Positions 28,203 to 35,205 of a stretch of DNA of 64,000 nucleotides are shown here, piece by piece. Origin of the DNA: Alteriqipengyuania bathyomarina_B (GTDB lineage Bacteria; Pseudomonadota; Alphaproteobacteria; Sphingomonadales; Sphingomonadaceae); the NCBI RefSeq assembly GCF_038594605.1, contig NZ_JBCFZM010000002.1, positions 682,001 through 746,000 on the forward strand, given 5' to 3'. Position 1 is the first letter of the stretch. Each line of letters starts with the position of its first letter. The notes below the pieces were generated by a model. It was not told the origin of the DNA. It searched no databases and worked only from the letters and a program-made list of their open reading frames with translations. The translations under genes and the position numbers were made by a program.

Positions 28203-28511
28203 GTGCTGACAAAAGACCCAAAGGTCCCTGGAATTCAGGACACAGAGGGTCGTGTCGACTTCGAAAATCTCGGCGGAAGTAATGACGGGGCCATCCACCG
28301 AAAGATGACTGCGGATGGAATGAGCGTTAGATTTACATTCCGTGCGATGAATTTCGATGGCCGCACCGGATTCAGAGTCGATTTTTGGGAACCTCTTCCC
28401 GAAGGGGCCGACCGCCCGATGATCGAGCAATATATCACGCGATATATCTCGCTGTTCAATTTCGTACCGCAGATTATGGACGAGCCCATCGACTACGAGG
28501 TTCGATTCTAG
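28203..28511 (+). CDS. Orphan small protein, AT-richer than its neighbours
   Basis: From GTG 28203 this frame gives 102 residues; an upstream GTG at 28134 would overlap clpA by 41 bases. I do not recognise the protein. It contains DFENLGGSNDGAIHRKM, FTFRAMNFDGRTGFRVDFW and MIEQYITRYISLFNFVPQ, with no signal peptide or membrane segment. Codon use and base composition are clearly more AT-rich than in clpA or the exonuclease gene (for example AATATATCACGCGATATATC around 28426-28445), which suggests recent acquisition. No clear ribosome site is visible, so whether it is expressed is open. Confidence 0.45.
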   Translation: MLTKDPKVPGIQDTEGRVDFENLGGSNDGAIHRKMTADGMSVRFTFRAMNFDGRTGFRVDFWEPLPEGADRPMIEQYITRYISLFNFVPQIMDEPIDYEVRF

Positions 28512-28663
28512 GCGGGGATTCGAACGGTTCGGTTCGGTCGGCAATCGGCTAGACGTCTTCATCGCATGGCGGACGCAGATCGAAACGCGCTGACTATCCT
28601 GGGGTTGCCGCGCTCGAGATCTGCAAACGGGAACAGGCCGTATGGGCAGGCGGTTGATCGCGC

Positions 28664-29695
28664 ATGTCCGCCCCCTTCTCCTGGATCCAGCCGCACCCGC
28701 ACGGCATCCACGTGCTGCCCGCCGATGCGTGGATCGATCCGTCGCGCGCGGTCGACAATGCGCTCGTCACGCATGGCCACGCCGACCACGCGCGTGGTGG
28801 GCACGGGCAGACCGTCGCCACGCCCGAGACGCTCGCAATCATGGAGCTGCGCTACCGCACCGGGGCCGAGGATGATGCGGGTACGATCCGGCACAAGGCG
28901 GTGCCGGTCGCGTATGGCGAGAGCATTCGCCTGAAGGGCGACGTCACCGCGACCTACATTCCCGCAGGCCATGTGCTCGGCAGTGCGCAGATCCTGCTCG
29001 AACATGCGGGCGAGCGGATCGTCGTCACCGGCGATTACAAGCGCCGCGCGGACCCGACCTGCCCGCCCTTCGAAGTGACGCCATGCGACATCTTCATCAC
29101 CGAGGCGACCTTCGGCCTGCCGGTCTTCACCCACCCGCCGATCGCGAGCGAGATGGCCAAGCTGACCGATCGGCTGGCCGCGCATTCAGATTCGTGCGTG
29201 CTGGTGGGCGCCTATGCGCTGGGCAAGGCGCAGCGCGTGATCGCCGAGTTGCGTGCGGCGGGGCACACCGACACGATCTATCTCCACGGCGCGATGGAGA
29301 AGATGTGCCGCCTGTACGAAGAACACGGCGTCGATCTGGGCGAGCTGCGGCTGGTGAGTGACGCCACGAAGGACCAGATGCGCGGGAGCATCGTCGTCGC
29401 GCCACCCTCGGCCCTGAACGATCGCTGGAGCCGCCGCCTGCCCGATCCGATCACCGCCATGGCGTCAGGCTGGATGCGGGTGCGCCAGCGCGCGCGGCAG
29501 CGCAATGTCGAACTGCCGCTGATCATCTCCGACCATGCCGACTGGGGCGAGCTGACCGACACGATCCGCGAAGTCGATCCGCAGGAAACATGGATCACGC
29601 ATGGCCGCGAAGAAGCGCTGCTGCGCTGGTGCCAGCTGCACCAGCGCCCGGCCCGCGCCCTCGCGATGGTCGGCTACGAAGACGAGGACGATTGA
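28664..29695 (+). CDS. Ligase-associated DNA exonuclease (metallo-beta-lactamase / beta-CASP fold)
   Basis: This 343-residue nuclease resembles the exonuclease of the bacterial ATP-dependent ligase cassette. Its MBL core shows ALVTHGHADHARGG (HxHxDH), PAGHVLGSAQILLEH, VVTGDYKRRADPT and the late IISDHADWGELTD. The EATFGLPVF segment is also typical. Such proteins are encoded beside an ATP-dependent DNA ligase, a helicase and a phosphoesterase in a repair cassette. Here the ligase lies 1.1 kb downstream on the same strand, with two opposite-strand genes between. The start is ATG 28664. Confidence 0.85.
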   Translation: MSAPFSWIQPHPHGIHVLPADAWIDPSRAVDNALVTHGHADHARGGHGQTVATPETLAIMELRYRTGAEDDAGTIRHKAVPVAYGESIRLKGDVTATYIPAGHVLGSAQILLEHAGERIVVTGDYKRRADPTCPPFEVTPCDIFITEATFGLPVFTHPPIASEMAKLTDRLAAHSDSCVLVGAYALGKAQRVIAELRAAGHTDTIYLHGAMEKMCRLYEEHGVDLGELRLVSDATKDQMRGSIVVAPPSALNDRWSRRLPDPITAMASGWMRVRQRARQRNVELPLIISDHADWGELTDTIREVDPQETWITHGREEALLRWCQLHQRPARALAMVGYEDEDD

Positions 29696-29745
29696 TGGGA
29701 CGAGTGACCGCTATGGCCGACCCGTCCCCTCCCTCGCGAGGGATA

Positions 29746-30045
29746 TCAGTCGAGTTCGGCGAGTCCCGCCGAGATCTTTTCGAGCATCTCGTCGGTGATC
29801 ATGCCCTGCGAATAGGGCTGCACGGCCTTCAGGCTCATGCCCTTGATCTGGCCGTAGTAGGGGCTCTTGTCGAGGTCGGGCAGCGTTTCGAGCACGACTT
29901 CGCGGGCCTTCTCGTCGGCCATCAGCTTTTCGATCGGCGTCTCGATCGTGAACTTCGATTCGGCGGCTTCGGTCGCGGTGTCGTCCTGCGCAAGCGCCGG
30001 AACGCTCGCCAGCAGCAGCGGCAGGGCAATAAGGGCGGTCTTCAA
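29746..30045 (-). CDS. Small secreted protein of unknown function
   Basis: This 99-residue protein has a signal peptide (MKTALIALPLLLASVPALAQ, cleavage after AQ). The mature part contains TPIEKLMADEKAREVV, LPDLDKSPYYGQIKGMSLKAV and QGMITDEMLEKISAGLAEL. I recall similar short secreted proteins in sphingomonads but no known role. It has no cysteine and no lipobox. It sits on the minus strand between the exonuclease and ligase genes, interrupting what is usually an operon. Confidence 0.7.
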   Translation of the reverse strand: MKTALIALPLLLASVPALAQDDTATEAAESKFTIETPIEKLMADEKAREVVLETLPDLDKSPYYGQIKGMSLKAVQPYSQGMITDEMLEKISAGLAELD

Positions 30046-30214
30046 GGTCGTCTCTCCCGTCGGGTAACAGCGCGCAGCACGCGCCCTGCCCCGATCATCG
30101 CACGGTGTCCGCGCGAAGCAAGCGGTTTTGCATGATGGAGCATTTCCGCATCATCCGACGAAGCCTCGCTCTGCGGTCCGGGCAAGCGGAAATACGCCAT
30201 TCCGCGCGAGGTCG

Positions 30215-30242
30215 GCGCCGCTCCCCATGCGGGAAGCGGCGC
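30215..30242 (-). terminator. Strong hairpin after the DUF1842 gene
   Basis: An 11-pair stem (30215-30225 with 30231-30242, one bulged A) surrounds a five-base loop, seven bases after the DUF1842 stop at 30249 on the minus strand. There is no T run, so it may stabilise the mRNA end or act with Rho rather than as a classic terminator. Confidence 0.4.
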
Positions 30243-30248
30243 ACGCAC

Positions 30249-30638
30249 TCAGTTGCCGGTGTTTGTCACCTTGCAGCGGCTCATCCGGTTGTTGCCGTAG
30301 GTATAGGTGCCCGTGCCGTTCCAGCTCTTGTCGACCGCGAGCGCGATCGACACCGGCACCTGCCAGGTGCCGATGGCGGGCGGCGGGACCGACTGGCCGT
30401 AATGCCCGGTCAGCGAAACGAGCAGCTGGTCCTCGCCGAAGCCCGTATGATGGATGACGCCGCTGACCGGGAATTCGTGCGTCCCGTCCTTGACCGCCTG
30501 GCTCAGCGTGGCCTGCCCGTTGACTTCGCCATTGGTGGCGTTGACCCCGAGTTTCAGCGTGAGATTGGGTGCCCCCGGCATCGATCCGCCTTCCGGAGCG
30601 ACTTCGAGATCGACAATGTAATATCCGACTTCAGCCAT
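30249..30638 (-). CDS. DUF1842-like small protein
   Basis: This 129-residue protein begins MAEVGYYIVDLEVAPEGGSMPGAP and contains LTLKLGVNATNGEVNGQATL, VSGVIHHTGFG, GHYGQSVPPPAIGTWQVPVS and WNGTGTYTYGNN. The alternating pattern looks like a beta-sandwich. The QSVPPPAIG and NGEVNG motifs match my memory of the DUF1842 family, which has no known function. No signal peptide is visible. A hairpin follows its stop. The start is ATG 30638. Confidence 0.6.
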   Translation of the reverse strand: MAEVGYYIVDLEVAPEGGSMPGAPNLTLKLGVNATNGEVNGQATLSQAVKDGTHEFPVSGVIHHTGFGEDQLLVSLTGHYGQSVPPPAIGTWQVPVSIALAVDKSWNGTGTYTYGNNRMSRCKVTNTGN

Positions 30639-30787
30639 GTGCTTGTCTCCCGTTACGAACCGCCGTTGATCGGCGTCCGTTCGGTCAGGATACCGGGGCA
30701 TGGGCGGATGGAACGCGCGACTGGATCGGGAGTGGAGCGAAACACGCACCAGATACGTCCATTTCGGGCGATTGGCGAGGCGGTCTG

Positions 30788-32380
30788 ATGGAAGACTTCG
30801 CCGCCCTGATCGATGCGCTGGTCTATACCCGCAGCCGGAACGAGAAGCTGCGGCTGATCGGCGAGTACCTGAAGCGCACGCCCGATCCGGATCGTGGCTG
30901 GGCGCTCGCCGCATTGTCCGACGGGCTCGATTTCCCGGCGGTAAAATCCTCGACCATCCGGACCATCCTGAAAGACCGCGTGGACCCGGTTCTGTGGACG
31001 CTCAGCCGCGATTTCGTGGGCGACACGGCGGAGACGGCCAGCCTGCTGTGGCCCGCCCCCGACGAGGCGCCCGCGCCGCCGGGGGTCTCCGAAGCGGTCG
31101 ATCTGTTGCAGGGGATGACCCGCAAGACTGTGCTGAGCGAACTGCCCGCGCTGCTCGACCGGCTCGACGTCTCGGGTCGCTATGCACTGCTCAAGCTTGC
31201 GACCGGCGCGATGCGGATCGGCGTTTCCGCGCGGCTTGCCAAGGTCGCGTTTGCCCAAGCCTTCGATGTGCCGGTCGAGGACGTGGAGGAATACTGGCAC
31301 GGCCTCAAAGCCCCTTACCCCGAACTGTTCGCCTGGGCCGCCGAAGGTGCGGACCCGCCTGATCTGGCCGGAGTGCCGCTGTTCAAACCCTTCATGCTCG
31401 CCCATCCGCTCGAAGACACCATCGTCAGCCTCGACGATTATGTGGCGGAATGGAAGTGGGACGGGATTCGCGTGCAGCTGGTTCGCGCGGGCGCGGAGAC
31501 GCGGCTCTACTCGCGCGGCGGCGACGATATCTCGCATAGCTTCCCCGAGATGCTCGATGCGCTCGACTTCCCCGCGATCCTCGATGGCGAGCTGCTGGTA
31601 CAGGGCACAGTCCAGGGTGGCGAGGCCGGCGGCGCGGCGAGCTTCAACGCGCTGCAGCAGCGGCTCGGGCGCAAGACCGTTTCGAAGAAGATGCTGAGCG
31701 AGAGCCCGGCCTTCGTGCGCGTCTACGATGCGCTCTCGCTCGACGGCGAGAACCTGCGCGAGAAGCCGTGGTGCGAGCGGCGGGCGATCCTCGAAGGGCT
31801 GATGGCGCGATTGCCGGCCGAGCGATTCGACCTCAGCCAGATGGTCGAAGCGCGCGATTTCGAGCATCTGGCGCAGATCCGCGAAGGCGCGCGCGACGAC
31901 GCGATCGAAGGTCTGATGCTCAAGCGCCGCGATTCGCCCTACGTGCCGGGCCGCCGCACCGGCCTGTGGTACAAGTGGAAGCGCGATCCGCTGCTGATCG
32001 ACTGCGTGCTGATGTATGCCCAGCGCGGCAGCGGCAAACGGTCGAGCTTCTATTCGGACTACACCTTCGGCTGCTGGGACGGCGATCCCGATGCGGGCGC
32101 CGAACTGCTGCCCGTGGGCAAGGCCTATTCGGGCTTCACCGATGCCGAGCTGAAAAGAATCGACCGGCACGTGCGTCAGAACACCGTCAACCGCTTCGGC
32201 CCGGTGCGCGAGACCGACAAGACCCTCGTCTTCGAGGTCGCCTTCGATTCGGTGCATAGCTCCAGACGCCACAAGAGCGGTCTCGCCATGCGCTTCCCCC
32301 GCATCCACCGCATCCGGTGGGACAAGCCCCCGCACGAGGCGGACCGGATCGAGGCATTGCAAGCGCTGGTGAGGGACTGA
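30788..32380 (+). CDS. ATP-dependent DNA ligase of the ligase-associated repair cassette
   Basis: This 530-residue ligase has an N-terminal DNA-binding domain (about 1-205), the adenylation domain with motif I AEWKWDGIRVQL (catalytic Lys), SRGGDDISHSFPEM, LDGELLVQG and EGLMLKRRDSPYVPG, and a C-terminal OB domain ending FPRIHRIRWDKP. This arrangement matches the cisplatin-response bacterial ligase that travels with an exonuclease, helicase and phosphoesterase. The ATG at 30788 is the first plausible start. Its partner exonuclease ends 1.1 kb upstream; the helicase and phosphoesterase are not in this window. Confidence 0.9.
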   Translation: MEDFAALIDALVYTRSRNEKLRLIGEYLKRTPDPDRGWALAALSDGLDFPAVKSSTIRTILKDRVDPVLWTLSRDFVGDTAETASLLWPAPDEAPAPPGVSEAVDLLQGMTRKTVLSELPALLDRLDVSGRYALLKLATGAMRIGVSARLAKVAFAQAFDVPVEDVEEYWHGLKAPYPELFAWAAEGADPPDLAGVPLFKPFMLAHPLEDTIVSLDDYVAEWKWDGIRVQLVRAGAETRLYSRGGDDISHSFPEMLDALDFPAILDGELLVQGTVQGGEAGGAASFNALQQRLGRKTVSKKMLSESPAFVRVYDALSLDGENLREKPWCERRAILEGLMARLPAERFDLSQMVEARDFEHLAQIREGARDDAIEGLMLKRRDSPYVPGRRTGLWYKWKRDPLLIDCVLMYAQRGSGKRSSFYSDYTFGCWDGDPDAGAELLPVGKAYSGFTDAELKRIDRHVRQNTVNRFGPVRETDKTLVFEVAFDSVHSSRRHKSGLAMRFPRIHRIRWDKPPHEADRIEALQALVRD

Positions 32381-32482
32381 CGTCACCGCGGCGTGACCGA
32401 TTGCCTAAGCCTCCCGCCACAGTCCGATAAGATCGCGCTACCGCGTCTTCAATCGCCAGACGTGACGGTGTACCGGGCTTTC

Positions 32483-33118
32483 ATGCAGCGTTTCACACCC
32501 GGCCAGCGTCGTTTCGCCTATTCGGTCGCCGCCCTTGCTGGATTCGTCGACATTACCGGCTTTCTCCACCTCGACGGCTATTTCGTCTCTTTCATGACCG
32601 GCAACACCACGTTGCTCGCGCGCGATCTGGCGGGAGGGATGCACCGCGTGGCGGTGCCCGCGCTGCTGATCGCAGGCTTCGTCATCGGTGTGATGGTCGG
32701 CACGCTGGCGGGCGACCGCTGGCCGGCGCGGCGCAAGGTGGTGGTGACGGGCATGGTCGCCGCTGCGCTGCTGGGCGCTGGGCTGGCGCGGATTGCCGAT
32801 CTCGACGCGCTGTCGCTGGCGCTGCTGGTCACCGCGATGGGCGCGCTCAACACCGCGATGAGCGGCAATCGCGAAAGCCCCGTGGGGCTGACCTACATGA
32901 CAGGCGCGCTGGTGCGCACCGGACAATTGCTGGCCGACCGGATCGCGGGCAACCGCAGCGCCAACCCGCTTACCTTCGCAGGCCTGTGGGCCAGCCTGCT
33001 TATCGGCGCGCTCGGCGGTGCGATCGTGGGGATGCAATGGGGCACTGCATCGCTGTGGGTCGCGGCGAGCGGCGCACTGGTGCTGTGCATTGCTGCAACG
33101 CGCTTCGCTGCGCGCTGA
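32483..33118 (+). CDS. YoaK family membrane protein (DUF1275)
   Basis: This 211-residue protein has five to six hydrophobic segments. The N-terminal AALAGFVDITGFLHLDGYFVSFMTGNTTLLA is the family signature (GFVDxxGFL and FVSFMTGN). A later LTYMTGALVRTGQLLADRI repeats the MTG motif. The function is unknown, with a transporter suggested. The ATG at 32483 gives a normal length; the longer GTG at 32393 is less likely. Confidence 0.85.
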   Translation: MQRFTPGQRRFAYSVAALAGFVDITGFLHLDGYFVSFMTGNTTLLARDLAGGMHRVAVPALLIAGFVIGVMVGTLAGDRWPARRKVVVTGMVAAALLGAGLARIADLDALSLALLVTAMGALNTAMSGNRESPVGLTYMTGALVRTGQLLADRIAGNRSANPLTFAGLWASLLIGALGGAIVGMQWGTASLWVAASGALVLCIAATRFAAR

Positions 33119-33188
33119 TCGGCCAAGCGGGCACGCAGTCTGACGAGCGTCCCTTTTGGGAGGTGTCTTGGCGCGATAACACATTGGC

Positions 33189-34181
33189 ATGAAACACCTG
33201 CTCTCTCTCGTTGGTGCAGCGTTGGCGACCGTTCCTGTCGCCACCGCTGCGCAACCGGCTTACGTCGAGGCGCAGCTCGACAGTGACGGCGTCTTTCACA
33301 GCAGCGCGGGCAATGGCGGGCGGCCCGGTGCGCGATACCAGGCGGGTTCGACATCGAAATTCGCCTGCTCGCTCCTCGCGCTCGATCTGGAGCGCGACGG
33401 GAAGCTGAACCTGGACGATAGTCTCGCGGATCTGCTGCCTGGCTATGCGGCGCGCGATGCAGGCGCGATTACGCTGCGCAATCTGCTCCATAACCGCTCG
33501 GGCATCGCCGACGGGCTAATGGACAGCTTCAGGAAGGATGCCGCGGCGGTTACGGCGCTCGAAATTTCGCCACTGGAGGCCGCGAACCGCTTTGCCCTCG
33601 GCCGGACCGATGCCGCCCCCGGCACCGCCTTCGAATACGTCAACACGAACTGGATCGTCGTGCAGGCCGTGCTGGAGCGGGCCGGTGGCGCACCGCTGGC
33701 CGACCTGATGCGGGCACGGATTTTCGATCCTGCCGACATGTCCACCGCCGTCATCATGACCGATGGAAGCCTGCCCGGTTCGGCGCCGGTCACCACCGAA
33801 GGGCCGGTGATCGAGATACCCAGCTTCGTGCTGTGCGCGGGTGGCCTGGCGGCGGCCCCCGCCGATCTGATCCGGCTCGCGCGCTTTGCGCACCATGCGG
33901 GCGCGTTCACGCCGGCCATGCTGGAGGATCTGGAGACGATCGCCAGTCCTGCCAGCCACTACGCTCTGGGCGGCCGGATTCGCCATGCGATGGTCGATGG
34001 CGAAATGCACACGATACATTGGGAAAGCGGCAGCAACGGCCCGTTCAAATCCTACACCGTCTACGACCCGGTCGCAGATGTCGGCTATGCGATCATGACC
34101 AACGAGGATGCGTTCGACTTCATCGGCGAACGCCGCGACCGCTGGGTGAGCGAGGACCTGGGCGGCGAGCTTCTGGAATAG
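33189..34181 (+). CDS. Secreted serine hydrolase of the beta-lactamase / penicillin-binding family
   Basis: This 330-residue protein has a signal peptide (MKHLLSLVGAALATVPVATA). The SxxK motif is STSK at residues 54-57, LLHNRSGI is typical of class C-like hydrolases, YVN (in FEYVNTN near residue 150) is the YxN motif, and HWESGSNG provides the HxG-like third motif. It most resembles esterase or D-aminopeptidase members (beta-lactamase domain, PF00144) rather than true class C beta-lactamases. The substrate is unknown. It likely acts in the periplasm. Confidence 0.85.
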   Translation: MKHLLSLVGAALATVPVATAAQPAYVEAQLDSDGVFHSSAGNGGRPGARYQAGSTSKFACSLLALDLERDGKLNLDDSLADLLPGYAARDAGAITLRNLLHNRSGIADGLMDSFRKDAAAVTALEISPLEAANRFALGRTDAAPGTAFEYVNTNWIVVQAVLERAGGAPLADLMRARIFDPADMSTAVIMTDGSLPGSAPVTTEGPVIEIPSFVLCAGGLAAAPADLIRLARFAHHAGAFTPAMLEDLETIASPASHYALGGRIRHAMVDGEMHTIHWESGSNGPFKSYTVYDPVADVGYAIMTNEDAFDFIGERRDRWVSEDLGGELLE

Positions 34182-34190
34182 CGGTTCGCG

Positions 34191-34469
34191 CTAGGTTTCG
34201 ACCCCCAGCACCTTCTCGCGCGAAGTTGCGCCGCGCAACAATCGGCAGTGCGATTTGGGAATGCCCAGCGCTTTCGCCACCAGCGCCTCGACCGCCGTAT
34301 TGGCCGCTCCGTCCTGCGGCTTGGCACGAACCTTCACCTGCACGCCGCCATCGATAATCGCGATCGATTCGGTCCGCGCGCCCGGCGTCACCCGCACGCG
34401 CAGCTCGCCCGCCTGCACAAGCGCGCGCATCGCCCCGGCATCGGGCAGGTCGGGCTTAGCGCGCGCCAT
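34191..34469 (-). CDS. DUF167 family protein (YggU)
   Basis: This 92-residue protein matches DUF167: LRVRVTPGARTESI, VKVRAKPQDGAANTAVEALVAKALGIPKS and SREKVLGV. It is a small cytosolic alpha/beta protein of unknown function found across bacteria and archaea. It converges with the serine hydrolase gene (9 bases between stops) and follows the gamma carbonic anhydrase on the minus strand. The 145-base gap above it holds a short palindrome and a 9-base tandem repeat but no gene. Confidence 0.85.
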   Translation of the reverse strand: MARAKPDLPDAGAMRALVQAGELRVRVTPGARTESIAIIDGGVQVKVRAKPQDGAANTAVEALVAKALGIPKSHCRLLRGATSREKVLGVET

Positions 34470-34589
34470 GTGCCGCTGTCCTACACGGGCGGGAGCGTGG
34501 CATGGTCGGATCGTTCTTTCGCATCGTTGTCGTCCGCCGTCTTACCGGCCGAAACGCCCTTCCGAACCGGGTCGGGTTTTTGGACCCTG

Positions 34590-34612
34590 GACACTGTGTC
34601 AGGTGTGTCAGG
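34590..34612. repeat. Short palindrome with a 9-base tandem repeat
   Basis: GACACTGTGTC (34590-34600) is an 11-base palindrome. GTGTCAGG occurs at 34596-34603 and again at 34605-34612, a period of nine bases, followed by GTCA. It lies just 3' of the gamma carbonic anhydrase stop in a stretch without a gene. No function is proposed. Confidence 0.5.
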
Positions 34613-34614
34613 CG

Positions 34615-35205
34615 TCACTCGCTCTCGGCAATCGCCGCCCCGTGGTGCTTGGCGTTCTCCGCATAATGCGCGACGCCCAGCTGCATGCCCGCAATCGCCG
34701 CATCGTCGAGATCGCGCATCTTGCGCGCTGGCCGCCCGCCCCACAGCTCGCGCGCGCCCATCACCTTGTTCTCGGTCAGCATCGCGCCCGCCGCCAGCAT
34801 CGCATCGCTGGCGATCACCGCATTGTTCATCGCGATCGCGCCCAGCCCGACGAAGCCACGATCCTCGATCCGGCAGCCGTGGACCATCGCCATATGGCCG
34901 ATCAGCACATCGTCGCCGATCAGCAGCGGGCAGCCATCGGGATATTGCGGCGAAGGCCCGTCGCAATGGAGCACGCTGCCATCCTGCACATTGGTCCGCT
35001 CGCCGATAACGATGCGGCTCACATCGGCGCGCAGCACGCAATTGTACCAGATCGAGCTGCCCGCCCCGATGGTGACGTCGCCCACGATCACGCTGCCCGG
35101 CGCGATGAAGGCGCTCTCGTGGATCTTCGGCGCCTTGCCGTGAATCGCGATCAGCCGGACGCCTGCTCTGGTTTGGCCCGGCCGGTCTTGTGTCGTCTCG
35201 CTCAT
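34615..35205 (-). CDS. Gamma carbonic anhydrase family protein
   Basis: This 196-residue left-handed beta-helix protein has hexapeptide repeats (VIVGDVTIGAGSSIWYNCVL) and the gamma-class metal histidines H80 (VLHCDG), H104 and H109 (LIGHMAMVHGC). It could hydrate CO2 or act as a related acyltransferase-like protein such as YrdA or PaaY. The active-site Glu loop of archaeal Cam is short here. Two ATGs (35208 and 35205) lie in the stop region of the upstream fusion gene; GGGAG spacing favours the second. It is the last gene of a tightly packed run from hemB. Confidence 0.85.
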   Translation of the reverse strand: MSETTQDRPGQTRAGVRLIAIHGKAPKIHESAFIAPGSVIVGDVTIGAGSSIWYNCVLRADVSRIVIGERTNVQDGSVLHCDGPSPQYPDGCPLLIGDDVLIGHMAMVHGCRIEDRGFVGLGAIAMNNAVIASDAMLAAGAMLTENKVMGARELWGGRPARKMRDLDDAAIAGMQLGVAHYAENAKHHGAAIAESE

